Shown here in pieces: positions 31,729 to 37,928 of a stretch of DNA of 37,928 bases. The DNA is taken from contig DASWED010000067.1 of NCBI GenBank assembly GCA_036394995.1, forward strand, positions 1 to 37,928. Reading direction: 5' to 3'. Numbering within the stretch: position 1 is the first letter of the stretch; the number at the start of each line of letters is the position of its first letter. A model generated the notes under the pieces. It searched no databases and was not told the origin of the DNA. It saw only the letters and a list, made by a program, of their open reading frames with translations. Source of the DNA: DASWED01 sp036394995. Lineage in GTDB: Bacteria > Actinomycetota > UBA4738 > JACQTL01. The translations under genes were made by a program, and so were the position numbers.

Positions 31729-32925
31729 TCACCGCAACGCCGCCTGGGCAGCGGGCCGCGGCTCGCGGACGAACCGGATCTCGAGTCGGTCCTCGACGAA
31801 GGCCGCGTCCCTGATCGTCAGGCGCTGAAGCGTCTGCGGCAGGATCAGGTTCCGCTTGTACGCCCCCACCTTCACGAACAGCTCGTCGCCGCGCCGGTGC
31901 ATGTCGAGGTCGTCCCGGGAGGCGAACGGCAGGCGCAACGACAGCACGTAGGCCTGGCCCCGCTTGCGGACCCGGATGGGCTCCTCGACGTGCAGGATCT
32001 CGGTGACGTCCAGCTCCCCGTACACCTCGGCGGCCATCCGGGACAGGAGCTCCGCCCCCACCATCTCCTGGTCGAACAGCCTCGCCGTGAGGATCGGCAG
32101 GGGGTCGAACGACTCGTGGACGGTGGCCAGGTGCTCGGCCTGGATCTCCTTCCACTTGCCGAAGTAGGGATCGGTCACGGTGTCCGGGATGATCCGGTTC
32201 ACCACCACCGCGTCGCACCGATACCCGAACAGCGACAGGTACGTGTAGGTCCGCCGGGCCTCCGCGATCACCATCTTCTCGGGGTTCACCACCAGCCGGA
32301 CGCTCGACACCCGCTCGTCGATGAGGATCCGCCGCACAGCGTCGAGGTTGCGGTGGAGCTTCTCCACGCTCGCGAAGAACCGGTCGTCCGCGATCGGGAG
32401 CGAGGTGATCTTCGTGACCAGTGGTCGGAGGGTCTTCACCACGCGCCGCTCCACGGGGAAGATCCGTTCGATGTACCAGTTCATGATCTCGGGGAGGCTC
32501 AGCAGCCGGAGGGTCTCCGCGGTGGGCGCGCAGTCCACCACCAGCAGGTCGTAGGCGCCGGACTCCACGTGCCGCTTCACGTCGATCAGGCTGAAGATCT
32601 CGTCCAGCCCCGGGATCACCGAGAGCTCCTCGGCCTGGATGGTGTCCACCCCGGCCCAGTTCATGAGCGCGATGAAGTACTCCTGGATGTCGCGCCAGTT
32701 CGACTCCAGCCGCTGCTGGGCGTCGATCTGCTGGGCCCACAGGTTCTCCTCGAGCTGGGTCCTGTTCGAGCCGATCTCCACGTCGAACGAGTCGGCCAGG
32801 GAGTGCGCGGGGTCCGTGCTCATGACCATCACCCGCTTGCCCGCCCGGGCCGCGGACACGGCGGTGGCGGCGGCGACCGTGGTCTTGCCGACGCCCCCCT
32901 TCCCGGTGAACAGCAGCACGCGCAT
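31729..32925 (-). CDS. ArsA/Get3-family ATPase with C-terminal HSP20-like domain
   Basis: The 398-residue protein has the deviant Walker A FTGKGGVGKTT (residues 7-16), switch I DPAHSLAD (Asp38) and switch II DCAPTAETLRLL. The last ~80 residues (LSLRLPFASRDDLDMHRRGDELFVKV and after) form an alpha-crystallin/HSP20-like beta domain. ArsA/Get3 proteins couple ATP hydrolysis to metalloid efflux or targeting of tail-anchored membrane proteins. No arsB, arsC or arsenic-type regulator is adjacent and no metalloid Cys triad is seen, so protein targeting or chaperoning is more likely, by inference. Confidence 0.9.
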   Translation of the reverse strand: MRVLLFTGKGGVGKTTVAAATAVSAARAGKRVMVMSTDPAHSLADSFDVEIGSNRTQLEENLWAQQIDAQQRLESNWRDIQEYFIALMNWAGVDTIQAEELSVIPGLDEIFSLIDVKRHVESGAYDLLVVDCAPTAETLRLLSLPEIMNWYIERIFPVERRVVKTLRPLVTKITSLPIADDRFFASVEKLHRNLDAVRRILIDERVSSVRLVVNPEKMVIAEARRTYTYLSLFGYRCDAVVVNRIIPDTVTDPYFGKWKEIQAEHLATVHESFDPLPILTARLFDQEMVGAELLSRMAAEVYGELDVTEILHVEEPIRVRKRGQAYVLSLRLPFASRDDLDMHRRGDELFVKVGAYKRNLILPQTLQRLTIRDAAFVEDRLEIRFVREPRPAAQAALR

Positions 32926-32985
32926 CGCCGCCTAGATTAGCGGTCGGTCCGCCCCACCGCCCCGGCGGCCGCTGCGGGGGGCAGT

Positions 32986-33426
32986 TCAGCCCTCGACGCG
33001 CTTCTTCAGCCCCTTCAGGGCGCCGTCGACGATCTGCTTCTCGCCCTGCCTGCGGACGAACCCCGGGACCTTCATCTTCAGCTCGATCGACATCCGGTAC
33101 GTGACCTTGGTCTCCTCGTCGTCGAGCTCGTCGAGCTCGTACTCGCCCTTGATGTCCTTGATCCCGCCCTCGATCTCCTTCGAGGTCCAGGAGACTCCTC
33201 CGTTGTCGGCCCTGTACTTGTAGGCCAGCGTGTAGCGGACGTCGCCGATGAACGGGGCCTTCACCTCCATGGTCACCTCGCTGGCCCGCCCGGACGAGTC
33301 CTTCTTCTCGATCTTGGCCGTCTTGATGTCGTTCCACTCGGGGTAGGCCTCGAAATCCTCGATCACGGCCATCACGTCCTCGGCCGACGCCGCGATCGTG
33401 ATGGACCCCTCGGTCTGCTCCGCCAC
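32986..33426 (-). CDS. SRPBCC-family (polyketide cyclase/CoQ10-binding-like) protein
   Basis: The 146-residue protein begins at GTG 33426, which has GAGGAGG just upstream; an in-frame ATG at 33510 would add 28 poorly structured residues. SITIAASAEDVMAVIEDFEAYPEW, then VSWTSKEIEGG, then VTYRMSIELKMKVPGFVRR and a Lys-rich C-terminus fit the helix-grip fold that binds lipids or other hydrophobic ligands. It is 60 bases upstream of the ArsA-like ATPase gene and likely in its operon, suggesting a lipid- or membrane-linked role. Confidence 0.85.
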   Translation of the reverse strand: MAEQTEGSITIAASAEDVMAVIEDFEAYPEWNDIKTAKIEKKDSSGRASEVTMEVKAPFIGDVRYTLAYKYRADNGGVSWTSKEIEGGIKDIKGEYELDELDDEETKVTYRMSIELKMKVPGFVRRQGEKQIVDGALKGLKKRVEG

Positions 33427-33548
33427 CGTCCCCTCCTCTCGTCCCGCGCTCGCGGGCTCGTTCGCCAGGGTTTCCTCCCGGAGCTTTCCCTCCATGGCCT
33501 CGTCCATCACCTCGCCGGGCGACCCCGGCGGGGTACGCTCGGGCCATC

Positions 33549-34295
33549 ATGGCGGAACCGGTCCGGGCCGTGCTGTTCGACTACGGCCACACGCTGGTCG
33601 ACTTCCGACGGACCGAGGAGGCCCTCATGGCGGCCTACGAGCAGATCCGGGACCGGGTGGAGGCCGCGCTGTACATCCAGGCCCCGGAGGTCGGCCACCT
33701 CATCGACCGGGTGGCCGGGGAGATCGACCGGCGCGTCACGGCGTCCTACGAGGCCCGGCGCCTGGAGGAGCTCGACCTGGTCGCCGTGTTCGACGAGGTG
33801 CTGTCCGCGACCCTCGGGCTCACCGTCCCCGCCGACGTGGTCCGGCACGTCGTGGCGCTGGACCACTCGGCGTACTCGAAGACCATCACGGTGTCGCGGG
33901 AGACGCTGGGGGTCCTCGACGCGCTGCGGGACCGCGGGCTCGCGCTGGGGCTGGTGTCGAACGTGGCCCTCCTCCCCCACCTCATGCGGGCCGACCTCGA
34001 GGCCCTGGGGATCCTGGAGCGGCTCGACGCCACCACGTTCTCGAGCGAGGTCCGGACCCGGAAGCCGGATCCAGCGATCTTCGCCGACGCGCTGGGCAAG
34101 CTCGGGGTGGAGCCCGGTGCGGCGGTGTTCGTGGGCGACCGCCTGCTGGACGACGTCCGGGGGGCCCAGGGGTCCGGGATGCGCGCCGTGCTCACCCGGG
34201 AGTTCCGCCGGGAGGAGGATCCGTCGGTCCTCCCCGACGCCGTCGTGGAACGGCTCACGGAGCTGCCCGGAGCGCTCGAGGCGCTGGAGCGCTGA
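33549..34295 (+). CDS. HAD-superfamily hydrolase
   Basis: A 248-residue Rossmann-like hydrolase with cap C1. Motif I is LFDYGHTL (nucleophile Asp11), motif II VSN, motif III RKPDPAIFADAL and motif IV GDRLLDDVRGAQ. Gly13 occupies the +2 place where phosphatases have the acid/base Asp, so it may be a variant phosphatase or act on another substrate. The gene is divergent from the SRPBCC gene and converges with the zinc-ribbon membrane protein. Confidence 0.9.
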   Translation: MAEPVRAVLFDYGHTLVDFRRTEEALMAAYEQIRDRVEAALYIQAPEVGHLIDRVAGEIDRRVTASYEARRLEELDLVAVFDEVLSATLGLTVPADVVRHVVALDHSAYSKTITVSRETLGVLDALRDRGLALGLVSNVALLPHLMRADLEALGILERLDATTFSSEVRTRKPDPAIFADALGKLGVEPGAAVFVGDRLLDDVRGAQGSGMRAVLTREFRREEDPSVLPDAVVERLTELPGALEALER

Positions 34296-34298
34296 CCG

Positions 34299-35288
34299 CT
34301 ACTGGAGGTGGCCCGCCCGCGTCACCATCAGGAACAGCGACCCCACCGAGAGCATCATGAGGCCCGCGGTCCCGTACAGCAGGCTCCGGGACGACAGCAG
34401 CTGCTTCTCCCCGGAGGCCAGCCGGAACGCGTCCAGGGCGGTGGCCGCATACAGGACCAGCGCCCCCATCACGAAGACCACTGCCATGGGCAGCAGGATC
34501 CCCAGCCCGCGCGCGGGCGGGTTCGTCAGCAGGAACAGGGCGGTGCCCGCGCACCACAGGAACAGGACGGCCCGGGCCAGTCCCTCGGCCTTGCGTCCGG
34601 CGGCGGCGTGGCCCAGGCCGGGGAACATCAGGGACCGGGCCACCGCCGTGTTCGGCGCCACCTTGGGCCTCGTCTCCTCCTGCTCGAACAGCTTGGAGAA
34701 CGACGCCCCGCACACGGAGCACGTGTCCCGGGACAGGTCGTTGGGCCTTCCGCACACGGCGCAGGGCCATGTGGGACTGGGGCGGGCCTGGTCGGTGGGC
34801 GGGCCGTCGGTGAACGTGGTCCCGTCCCCGTTCGGGGACGGTCCCCCGGGCGCCGGGCTCGACGGCTCGGCGGCGGGATCGGGGCCGCCGGCCTCCACGG
34901 CCCCGGGATGGTGGCCCGGGCGGACGGGCAGGTCCCTCCTGATGTCGGGCCCGGGGACGGTCGGAAGCTCCCACAGGGCGGCCAGGAGGGTCGACGGGTT
35001 CTGCGGGCCGTGGGGCTCCGCGGGACGTTCGAGGTCAGCCCCGGCGCCGGTATGGGCGTCCGTGGAGGCCATCACCGTGGGGATCCCGTCGAGGTTCCGG
35101 GGCGCCCGCGGGGCGACCGGCATGGGCGGCGCCGGGACCTCCGCCGGGGGCCCGGCGTGCCGGCCGGCAGGGGTCGGTGAGGCCGCGGCGGCACCGGTCA
35201 GCCGCGCGTAACACTGCTGGCACCATTCGGCGCCGGGCGAGGCCAGGGCCCCGCACTGGTCACATCGGATCCGTGCGTCGGTGCTCAC
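34299..35288 (-). CDS. Membrane protein with two zinc ribbons, unknown function
   Basis: The 329-residue protein begins with a Cys4 ribbon (Cys9, 12, 23, 26), then a long Pro/Gly/Ala-rich linker (about 30-170), a second ribbon (CAVCGRPNDLSRDTCSVCG) and three membrane helices near the C-terminus (LFLWCAGTALFLL; ILLPMAVVFVMGALVLYAA; LYGTAGLMMLSVGSLFLMV). A conserved-looking PGLGHAAAGRKAEGLARAV precedes the first helix, as in small membrane proteins with a TM2-like start. It may sense or hold proteins at the membrane. Its GTG overlaps the stop of the SRPBCC gene (GTGA), so the two are co-translated. Confidence 0.75.
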   Translation of the reverse strand: MSTDARIRCDQCGALASPGAEWCQQCYARLTGAAAASPTPAGRHAGPPAEVPAPPMPVAPRAPRNLDGIPTVMASTDAHTGAGADLERPAEPHGPQNPSTLLAALWELPTVPGPDIRRDLPVRPGHHPGAVEAGGPDPAAEPSSPAPGGPSPNGDGTTFTDGPPTDQARPSPTWPCAVCGRPNDLSRDTCSVCGASFSKLFEQEETRPKVAPNTAVARSLMFPGLGHAAAGRKAEGLARAVLFLWCAGTALFLLTNPPARGLGILLPMAVVFVMGALVLYAATALDAFRLASGEKQLLSSRSLLYGTAGLMMLSVGSLFLMVTRAGHLQ

Positions 35289-35701
35289 TCCAGCATCTCC
35301 TTCAGCGCGACCATGGCCGACCGGAGCCCGGACCGGATCCGCAGCACTCTCCGGGGCGGCCATCGCCGCCCGGCCCCCAGATCCGTGATCCCGTTCACCA
35401 TCGTGCCCTCCTCGAACGGCTCGAGGTACCACTCCAGGTGCCCCTCGAGCCCGCCGGGCCCCCCGGAGAGCCGGACGAACAGCCCGACCCCCGGTCGCAC
35501 CCGGTCCACCGTCACCGTCGCCGGCCGCATCCCGGGGAGCCGCAGCCGCCCGTCGCCGAGCCGCCGGACCCCCGGCCACCAGGCCGGATAGCCCTCGGGT
35601 TCCCGAAGCACCTCGAAGACCCGTCCCGGCGACGCACCCACGAACCCCTGGTCCCAGGTGCGGACCGGCTCGGGCCCTCCGTTGTGTTTTCGGCCGTTCA
35701 C
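35285..35701 (-). CDS. SRPBCC-family (polyketide cyclase/dehydrase-like) protein
   Basis: The 138-residue protein starts at GTG 35701 (VNGRKHNGG). VGASPGRVFEVLREPEGYPAWWPGV and LEWYLEPFEEGTMVNGITDL are typical of the polyketide cyclase/dehydrase group of helix-grip proteins that bind a hydrophobic ligand. It is coupled on both sides: its start overlaps the stop of a possible small membrane peptide frame and its stop overlaps the zinc-ribbon membrane protein start. The ligand is unknown. Confidence 0.82.
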   Translation of the reverse strand: MNGRKHNGGPEPVRTWDQGFVGASPGRVFEVLREPEGYPAWWPGVRRLGDGRLRLPGMRPATVTVDRVRPGVGLFVRLSGGPGGLEGHLEWYLEPFEEGTMVNGITDLGAGRRWPPRRVLRIRSGLRSAMVALKEMLE

Positions 35702-35889
35702 CGCCCGCGCCTGAGCCTCCACGCCGAGAACACGAGCGCCCCTGCGAGCACGGCCAGGATCACGTAGAACCCCGCCCCGCGCCCCGCGGAGGCGGCGGAG
35801 CCCGTCCCGGTGGGGCTCGGCGTGGCCGCGGCGACCCACGCGCGGACCGCCAGCCGCGCGACGACCCCGCCGAACGAGACCGCGCTCAG
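35698..35889 (-). CDS. Possible small membrane peptide with CTG start (63 aa)
   Basis: This frame has no ATG, GTG or TTG before its membrane helix, but CTG at 35889-35887 overlaps the TGA of the acyl-CoA ligase (CTGA), and its own TGA overlaps the next GTG (GTGA). It would encode about 63 residues: an Ala/Val-rich part, a Ser/Thr/Pro/Gly linker, one helix (FYVILAVLAGALVFSAW) and a basic end (RLRRGR). The exact junctions at both ends support a real gene; the start codon is uncommon, so confidence is limited. Confidence 0.4.
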   Translation of the reverse strand: MSAVSFGGVVARLAVRAWVAAATPSPTGTGSAASAGRGAGFYVILAVLAGALVFSAWRLRRGR

Positions 35890-37682
35890 GAGTACAGGTC
35901 CTCGATGTCGGGCGCGAACTTCTGGACGATCGCCCGGCGGCGGACCTTCAGGGTGGGCGTGATCTCCTCGGCCTCCATCAGGAAGTCGCGGGACAGGACC
36001 TTCCACCGCTTGATCCCCTCGGCCCGGGAGAACTCCGCGTTCACCGACGCCACGGCGGCCGCCACCGCGGCCTGGACCTCCGCGTGCTCGGCCAGCGCCG
36101 CCGGGTCCGTCTCGGCGATCCCCCGGTCCGCGGCGAACTTCGGCAGCGCCTCCTGGTCCAGCGTGATGAGCGCCACCAGGTACGGACGGCGGTCCCCGAT
36201 CACCACGGCCTGGCTGATCAGCGGGTGGTACTTCAGCGCGTTCTCCAGCTCCTGGGGGGCCACGTTCTTGCCCGACGCCGTGATGATGAGGTCCTTCTTC
36301 CGGTCGGTGATCTTCAGGTAGCCGTCTTCGTCCAGCTCGCCCACGTCGCCGGTGTGCATCCACCCGTCGGCGAGCATCTCCGCCGTGGCCTCGGGGTTCT
36401 TGAAGTACCCGGGGAACACGTTCCCGCCCCGGACCAGGATCTCCCCGTCCTCGGCGATCCGGACCTCCACGCCAGGGATGGGCGGGCCCACGGTCCCGAT
36501 CTTGATGCGGTCCCGGGGGTTGAGCGAGGTGGGGCCGGTGCCCTCGGTCTGGCCGTACACCTCCGCGATCGGCATGTTCACCGCGTGGAAGAACTTCAGG
36601 ATCTCCGCGTTGATCGGCGCGGCCCCCGACACGAAGTACGTGCACTGGTCGAGGCCCAGCGCCGCCCGGAGGGGGCCGAACATCTTCTCCTCCGCCTCGT
36701 GCAGGCCGTGGGTCATCTCCTCGATGGGCTCGTCGCCCGCCTGGCGCATCTCCACCACGGCGGTGGAGACGTACACGGCGCCCTCCGCGGCCTGGCGCTG
36801 CTCCTCGGGCAGCCCGGCCAGCCGGGCCTGGATCCCGGCGTAGAACTTCTCCCATACCCTGGGGACCGCGAAGAACACCGTCGGCCGGCACGCCTGGAGG
36901 TCCCGCAGGACGGTGTCGAGCGACTCCGCGAACCACGTCTCGATGCCGTTCACCACCTGGGACATGTGCGAGGTGACCCGTTCCGCGATGTGCGAGAGCG
37001 GGAGGAACGACAGCCGCCTGCCCGTCCCGAAGGGCTCGTCGAACACCTGCAGCAGCGACCCCACCGTCCACACCGCGTTCGAATGGGTCAGCATCGCGCC
37101 CTTCGGTGGCCCGGTGGTCCCGGACGTGTACACGATCGTGGCCACGTCCTCGGGCGAGGGGGCCTGCCACCGTTCCTCGTACTCGCCGGGGTGCTCGGCG
37201 TCGTACGCGCGGCCCCGCTCGCGGAGGACGGCGAACGAGAGCGCGAACCCGTCCGCCGACTCCGGGTAGTCGTCGAGCACCACGGCGTGCCGGAGCGCGG
37301 GGAGCTCCGAGCGCTCCTTCTCCACCTTCAGCAGCTGCTCCTCGTTCTCCACGAGGATCACCGAGGCATCGGAGTGCCCGGCGATGTAGGCCACCTGCGA
37401 GGGCGAGCTGGTCGTGTAGACGGGCACGGTGATCGCGCCTGCGCACATGGCACCGATGTCGGCGATGTGCCACTCCGGCCGGTTCCGGGACAGGATCGCC
37501 ACGGCCTGCCCGGGGCGGACCCCCAGCGCGGCGAGCCCCATGGCCACCTCCCGGACGGCCTCGGCGTAGCCCGTCCACGAGATCTCCGCCCAGTCCTCGC
37601 CGTCCCGGTACTTCAGGGCGGCGCGGTCGCCCTGTCGCTCCGCCGTGTCGTGGAACCGCCTCGTGATCGTGTCGCCCGGCAT
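35886..37682 (-). CDS. AMP-dependent long-chain fatty acyl-CoA ligase
   Basis: The 598-residue ANL enzyme has the P-loop YTSGTTGPPKGAMLTHSN (185-202), the adenylate motif YGQTEGTGPTSLNP, GWMHTGDVGELDEDGYLKITDRKKDLI and the C-terminal Lys region SGKNVAPQELEN. Length and order fit long-chain acyl-CoA ligases of the FadD15/AMP-binding group, which activate fatty acids with ATP and CoA. ATG 37682 has an AGGAGG ribosome-binding site. It likely leads a minus-strand transcript reaching the SRPBCC and zinc-ribbon membrane genes. Confidence 0.93.
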   Translation of the reverse strand: MPGDTITRRFHDTAERQGDRAALKYRDGEDWAEISWTGYAEAVREVAMGLAALGVRPGQAVAILSRNRPEWHIADIGAMCAGAITVPVYTTSSPSQVAYIAGHSDASVILVENEEQLLKVEKERSELPALRHAVVLDDYPESADGFALSFAVLRERGRAYDAEHPGEYEERWQAPSPEDVATIVYTSGTTGPPKGAMLTHSNAVWTVGSLLQVFDEPFGTGRRLSFLPLSHIAERVTSHMSQVVNGIETWFAESLDTVLRDLQACRPTVFFAVPRVWEKFYAGIQARLAGLPEEQRQAAEGAVYVSTAVVEMRQAGDEPIEEMTHGLHEAEEKMFGPLRAALGLDQCTYFVSGAAPINAEILKFFHAVNMPIAEVYGQTEGTGPTSLNPRDRIKIGTVGPPIPGVEVRIAEDGEILVRGGNVFPGYFKNPEATAEMLADGWMHTGDVGELDEDGYLKITDRKKDLIITASGKNVAPQELENALKYHPLISQAVVIGDRRPYLVALITLDQEALPKFAADRGIAETDPAALAEHAEVQAAVAAAVASVNAEFSRAEGIKRWKVLSRDFLMEAEEITPTLKVRRRAIVQKFAPDIEDLYS

Positions 37683-37708
37683 GGCTTCCTCCTGGGTTCG
37701 TGTGGGCC

Positions 37709-37928
37709 CTATCGTGACGCCTCGGCCAGCCACTGCGCCAGCCCGTTCGTGAGCCGAGGCCATGTGAACAGCCGCTCCACGCGGGCCCGGCCGGCCTTCC
37801 CCATGGCCTCGGCCCGGGCCGGGGTCGCCAGCAGCCCGGCGACGGCCTCGGCCACCGCCCCGGGGTGCCGGCCGTCGACCACCAGGCCGGTCTCGCCGTC
37901 CGCCACGGCCTCCGCGGCGCCTCCAGAG
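37709..37928 (-). CDS. Glycosyltransferase (GT4-like), C-terminal part only
   Basis: Only about 73 residues are visible; the rest lies past the window edge. The visible start SGGAAEAVADGETGLVVDG matches the nucleotide-sugar-binding loop of GT-B glycosyltransferases (normally the E-x7-E region), followed by AVAEAVAGLLATPARAEAMGKAGRARVERLFTWPRL and a short tail typical of GT4 proteins. The sugar donor and acceptor cannot be told. It is 26 bases upstream of the acyl-CoA ligase gene. Confidence 0.8.
   Translation of the reverse strand, partial: SGGAAEAVADGETGLVVDGRHPGAVAEAVAGLLATPARAEAMGKAGRARVERLFTWPRLTNGLAQWLAEASR

Noticed and set aside
31729..32925. Arsenic-resistance ATPase
   Set aside because: There is no adjacent arsB, arsC or arsenic-type regulator and no metalloid-binding Cys set; the HSP20-like tail points to another role.
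29335..32940. Very long open frame on the plus strand
   Set aside because: It lies opposite well-recognised ROK, eRF1-like and ArsA genes; long antisense frames are expected at this GC content. The product has no recognisable domain.

Overview
The window is very GC-rich, densely packed with genes and coded on both strands, with many GTG starts and 4-bp GTGA or ATGA stop/start overlaps. A PASTA-domain Ser/Thr kinase, an F420-type LLM oxidoreductase, an ArsA-like ATPase with an HSP20-like tail, a pyrophosphate-type phosphofructokinase and a bacterial eRF1-like protein together suggest a deep-branching, probably uncultured, member of the Actinomycetota. This placement is an inference from gene content. 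I saw no rRNA, tRNA, CRISPR array, transposase or prophage gene.

Left part (1-10.9 kb): the 3' end of a secreted beta-helix/FG-GAP protein; an SRPBCC-ArsR pair transcribed away from a stand-alone clpP, with a palindrome between them; a lipoprotein; a membrane protein with an HDxxH motif; a PASTA kinase; endonuclease IV coupled to an EamA transporter; and a two-gene module of a gluconate-dehydrogenase-subunit-3-like protein and a GMC flavoprotein with four clustered cysteines, preceded by a TetR-like palindrome.

Middle part (10.9-21.3 kb): a TIMP/NTR-like secreted protein, threonine aldolase coupled to a sulfite-oxidase-like protein, ketopantoate reductase, PPi-type phosphofructokinase, glycerol kinase, a 59-residue zinc ribbon protein, PlsC-like acyltransferase, a 46-residue membrane peptide, a cytidylate-kinase-like protein, an EEP-family hydrolase and a cyclic 2,3-diphosphoglycerate synthetase homologue. 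Most are central-metabolism or housekeeping genes.

The most unusual locus is 21.4-28.2 kb. A secreted subtilisin-like protease ends in 20 tandem Trp-containing pentapeptides (WGAN[G/A]) running to its last residue. It is followed on the same strand by a membrane histidine kinase, and faces a soluble four-PAS histidine kinase across a 327-bp intergenic region rich in inverted repeats. No response regulator is present.

Right part (28.2-37.9 kb): an LLM oxidoreductase coupled to a ROK sugar kinase, an eRF1-like protein with a GGW loop and a Cys4 zinc ribbon, a small Cys protein, an ArsA/HSP20 ATPase, an SRPBCC protein, a HAD hydrolase, a zinc-ribbon membrane protein coupled to another SRPBCC protein, a possible CTG-start membrane peptide, a long-chain acyl-CoA ligase and the C-terminal end of a glycosyltransferase cut by the window edge.
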